From: Paracyclopina nana
Taxonomy: Eukaryota; Arthropoda; Copepoda; Cyclopoida; Cyclopettidae
DNA: 64,000 bases
Direction: 5' to 3'
Assembly: GCA_019096065.1 (NCBI GenBank)
Contig: JAGUCH010000001.1
Coordinates: 16,678,001-16,742,000 of the forward strand
Shown: positions 61,210 through 64,000 of the stretch, piece after piece
How the letters are laid out: every line of letters begins with the position of its first letter
Numbering within the stretch: position 1 is the first letter of the stretch
The notes under the pieces: generated by a model
Database searches by the model: none
What the model saw: the letters and a program-made list of their open reading frames with translations, nothing else
Told to the model about the DNA's origin: nothing
Position numbers and translations under genes: made by a program

Positions 61210-63235
61210 ATGGACAAAGATCGTGGCAACATCAAAACTCTCAATGCCTCCCCCTGGAGTGATATCATTGCCAAATACATCTACGGCAATGTTAGCCACA
61301 GAATGGTAAGCAATTTAACATGTTTACTCGTTCCTGAGAAACATTTTAAAATCCATCAAGTTGAACCTAATGCATTTAGATTGAGAAAAGCAAGGACAAG
61401 TTGTTGTTTTTTGCATTATTTGCTATTGGCTAATTCCTGTGTCGTTTACTTTTTGGACTCGATTTAGGAAAGGTTTTTTAGCATTTTTCTTTCTTGCATT
61501 TTTCAGCGTTGGATGAATTTGGAGCCAAAAATGACAAATCTCAGCTCGAACGGATCAAAGAATAAGAAGCATTCCAATTCATCCAAAAAGACCGGCTCAA
61601 ACAAGCACCAATGCTGCCACAAAAAGAGCAAAAAAGCCGCTGGGAAATCAGCACATCAGCACTGCAGGCCGGCAAAATCGAGTTGCGGAGTGTTTGACAA
61701 CAACAGCTGTCAAAACGAGTTGTTATGTCAACAGCAACAACCAGTCACCGAGCAGCGTTCCACAAACATTGGGGCGTCATGGCCAAACAATTCCACCAAC
61801 AATCGTCCAAACTCTGAACTTGAAACTGACTTCTTTGAGGGTAGGCATTCAAAATATATTAATAATGAGCCTGGACTTCTTTATTTTCTGTGCTTGAGAC
61901 TTGAAAATGCAAAGTACGCCAACATAATAACATTTCTTCACTTACTTTCAGCTCAAAGCAAGAAGGCTACAAATTCCACCGAAGAAAAACAAGTAGGTCC
62001 ATTCAAGTTGGCTGTTGTTCTTTTTTACTCAAAAATTACCCATTGACTTAAGTATATGATAATTTTTTCTAACTGGTGGCATATTGCAGAGTTGGATGAA
62101 TCTGGAGCCTAAATTGACTTATCCCAGCTCAACGTCCAGCTCAACATCAAGCTTGAAAGGATCCAAGAAGAGGAAACATTCCAGCTTGACCAAAAAGAAT
62201 GGCTTGGACAAGCACCAATGCTGCTGCAAGAGGTACAAAAAGGCCAATGGAAAATCGGTACATCAGCACTACAAGCCAGCAAAAGGGAGCGGCGGGAAGT
62301 TTGACAACAGCGGTTGCCAAAACAAGTTGAAATGTCAACAGCAACAACCAGTCCCTGAGCAGTGTGCCACAAACATTGGGGCCGATTGGTCGAACAATTC
62401 TGCCACCAATTGCTCAAACTCTGAATTTGATGCTGGCTTCTTTGAAGGTAAGAGTGCAAATTAACCGGTTGCGTCTTGTGGCTAATTTCTGGTCGAAAGT
62501 TGAGGTATAATAAAATTTCTTTTTATGAACTAAGAGATGCTACTTAAGACATTGCAAATCAGTGGATTTTTTGGTCCTTCAGGTAAACTCCTAAGTTAAG
62601 GCTGATTCTAGCAAAAGTGTATTTTCCTCTTTCTTTTTCACTCCCAAATTGAGCAAAAGTATCTTTGATTAATTGTGCATGGCAACATCAACCAAAAACC
62701 TGCAAAGCATATCTACAACACATTTCTTCACTTAGATTCAACTCAAAGCAAGAAGGCAACAAATTCCACCGAAGAAAAACAAGTAGGTTTACCCATGTTG
62801 GCTGTTGTTTTCTGCATGCAAAGTATTGAAATTGCATGACATGATCCGGTATTTTGCTAATAGATTATGCTAAAGACTTAAAAATGCCCTTATTCAATAC
62901 GTAAGTAAACTGCATAATTTTAGCATCAATCTCAGTTCACTTGAATGTTATCAATAATTTTAGCCTTTAGCCTATTACCATCTTTTTCACAAATGGCCTT
63001 TTGAAAGTGGAGGAGATATCAACAATATTTGTGACATTTAGTTAACAAAATTGGCATGCTTGATTTTATGTCATTTTGGCAGAAAAGTATCCTTACAAAA
63101 AAGTAGCAAATTAATAATTTCACGCTTTAGAAGGCTGAATCCAAGGTGGATTTGCTATGGAGCAAACGGGACTGGGACTTTTTGCTGAAGCAAAGCAGTG
63201 CAAGCAACAAGATGATGATGATGACCAATGAATGA
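61210..63235 (+). CDS. Lys/Ser/Gln/Cys-rich protein with internal two-exon duplication
   Basis: Six exons, all phases consistent: 61210-61305, 61507-61840, 61952-61992, 62090-62447, 62736-62782, 63131-63235 (326 residues). The start is in good context (ATC ATG G). Exon 1 encodes a short unique head with PWSDIIAKYIYGNVSHR. Exons 2+3 and 4+5 are two copies of one module: each large exon starts WMNLEPK, has a basic Ser/Lys stretch, HQCC, CQQQQPV, a TNIGA segment and ends FFEG, and each small exon ends KKATNSTEEKQ. Exon 6 ends in a run of four Met and a stop. Basic runs (KKRKH) suggest a nuclear location. No signal peptide or known domain is seen. Function is unknown, and it may be lineage-specific. 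Confidence 0.75.
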
Positions 63236-63427
63236 TGATCCAAGAATGCTTTTTTTTTAAAAAAAAAATTATCCTGAAAATGAGCGGCCTCAAAAAAGAG
63301 CAAGGCCTTGGACTCATCAAAACAAGACAAATGTGAAGGAAAACAATCCGCTATTTTGTAACAAAACATAACTATCTATATATTTGCACTATCAAATAGT
63401 GTAGCATACATTTTGGGCTCTACTGGT

Positions 63428-64000
63428 TAAAGGCTAATCGGTAAAAGGCTATTTGGTGTAAGGCTAATTGGTAAAAGGCGAAATGGTGAAAGGCCAATTG
63501 GCCAAAGGCTAGATTGGAGAAAGGCTACCAAAAAAAAACCGCTGAATTGATAACGATACAAGCTAGAGTTCAAATCATTTAATGACATCTACTATTTTGA
63601 TCATTGAAGTTCCAAAATAACTGGTGTTCATTGCCTAATTTTCCTCACTAAAAAAAAGAAGTTATTTTCCTTGGTGACAACAGAATCAAGTCTTGCTAAA
63701 TCAGCTTGGCCAGTCAAGTCAAGACAAGTAATTCTTGTTTGTAAAATCTTCCTTTGTACAGATCCAAGTCTATTTATGAATTCCTAAGCTAAGCCCAAAA
63801 AAGCAATTTTCGTCATAAAAATGATGAAACTAAGAATTTTAAAACAAGGAAAACCAAAAGATAGTGATATGTCACTTGTGAACCAATCAAACGATATAAC
63901 CCAAAAACATCTGCTATTGGCCTTTTAAATATAGCCTTTTACCAATGTAGCCTTTGCCCAATTGGCCTTTTACCAATTAGCCTCTAACCAATTAGCCTTT
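63428..64000. mobile_element. Palindromic element made of AAAGGCTAATTGGT repeats, cut by the window end
   Basis: The left arm (63428-63530) is a tandem array of ~14-bp units of the form GGCTAATTGGTAAAA. The right arm (about 63918 to the window end) is the same array reversed, with TTTTACCAATTAGCC units. The ~390 bp between has no coding frame. Each arm can pair with the other in many registers. The true right end lies beyond the window. Confidence 0.75.

Overview
The window looks like nuclear DNA from an arthropod, most likely a crustacean. It is AT-rich, its genes have GT-AG introns, and it carries an R&R chitin-binding cuticle protein of crustacean type, a dpr-like two-immunoglobulin cell-surface protein and a secreted M13 (neprilysin) peptidase. 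I see no bacterial or organellar features. All exon models below come from reading frames, splice consensus and phase matching by eye; no search was run.

Layout. 1-1.3 kb: a TA-flanked palindromic element and a GCAAC-rich minisatellite. 1.4-1.8 kb (-): a small gene with a signal peptide and one C2H2 finger, perhaps running on to lower coordinates. 2.4-7.3 kb (-): a 1607-residue protein built from about eight or nine degenerate ~100-residue repeats that I do not recognise, with a candidate uORF and 5' noncoding exon; it is divergent from an 8.4-10.0 kb (+) single-pass membrane protein. 10-18.9 kb: no gene seen, two foldback elements. 18.9-32.2 kb (+): a seven-exon dpr-like gene whose exon 2 is flanked by inverted copies of one MITE. 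32.5-33.2 kb (+): a small intronless gene with an apparent reading-frame switch. 36.2-44.1 kb (+): a five-exon M13 metallopeptidase with a repeat-filled intron and two MITEs. 44.4-45.9 kb: two palindromic elements. 46.5-47.1 kb (-): a TATA-driven single-exon cuticle protein. 48-53 kb: a MITE and noncoding DNA. 53.1-60.8 kb (-): an 18-exon D8C/vWD/EGF protein resembling VWDE, divergent from 61.2-63.2 kb (+), a six-exon Lys/Ser/Gln/Cys-rich gene made by an internal two-exon duplication. The window ends inside a palindromic element made of AAAGGCTAATTGGT-type repeats.

The genes do not form one pathway. Four are extracellular or cell-surface products (membrane protein, dpr-like protein, peptidase, D8C/vWD/EGF protein), plus a cuticle component and a short signal-peptide C2H2 protein. 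The strongest candidates for something undescribed are the large repeat protein, the exon-duplicated gene, the secreted C2H2 protein, and a group of unrelated palindromic elements that mostly share TA flanks and often carry short tandem repeats in their arms. Several introns are only 57-76 nt, and at least two of these are stop-free and a multiple of three, so naive ORF calls read through them.
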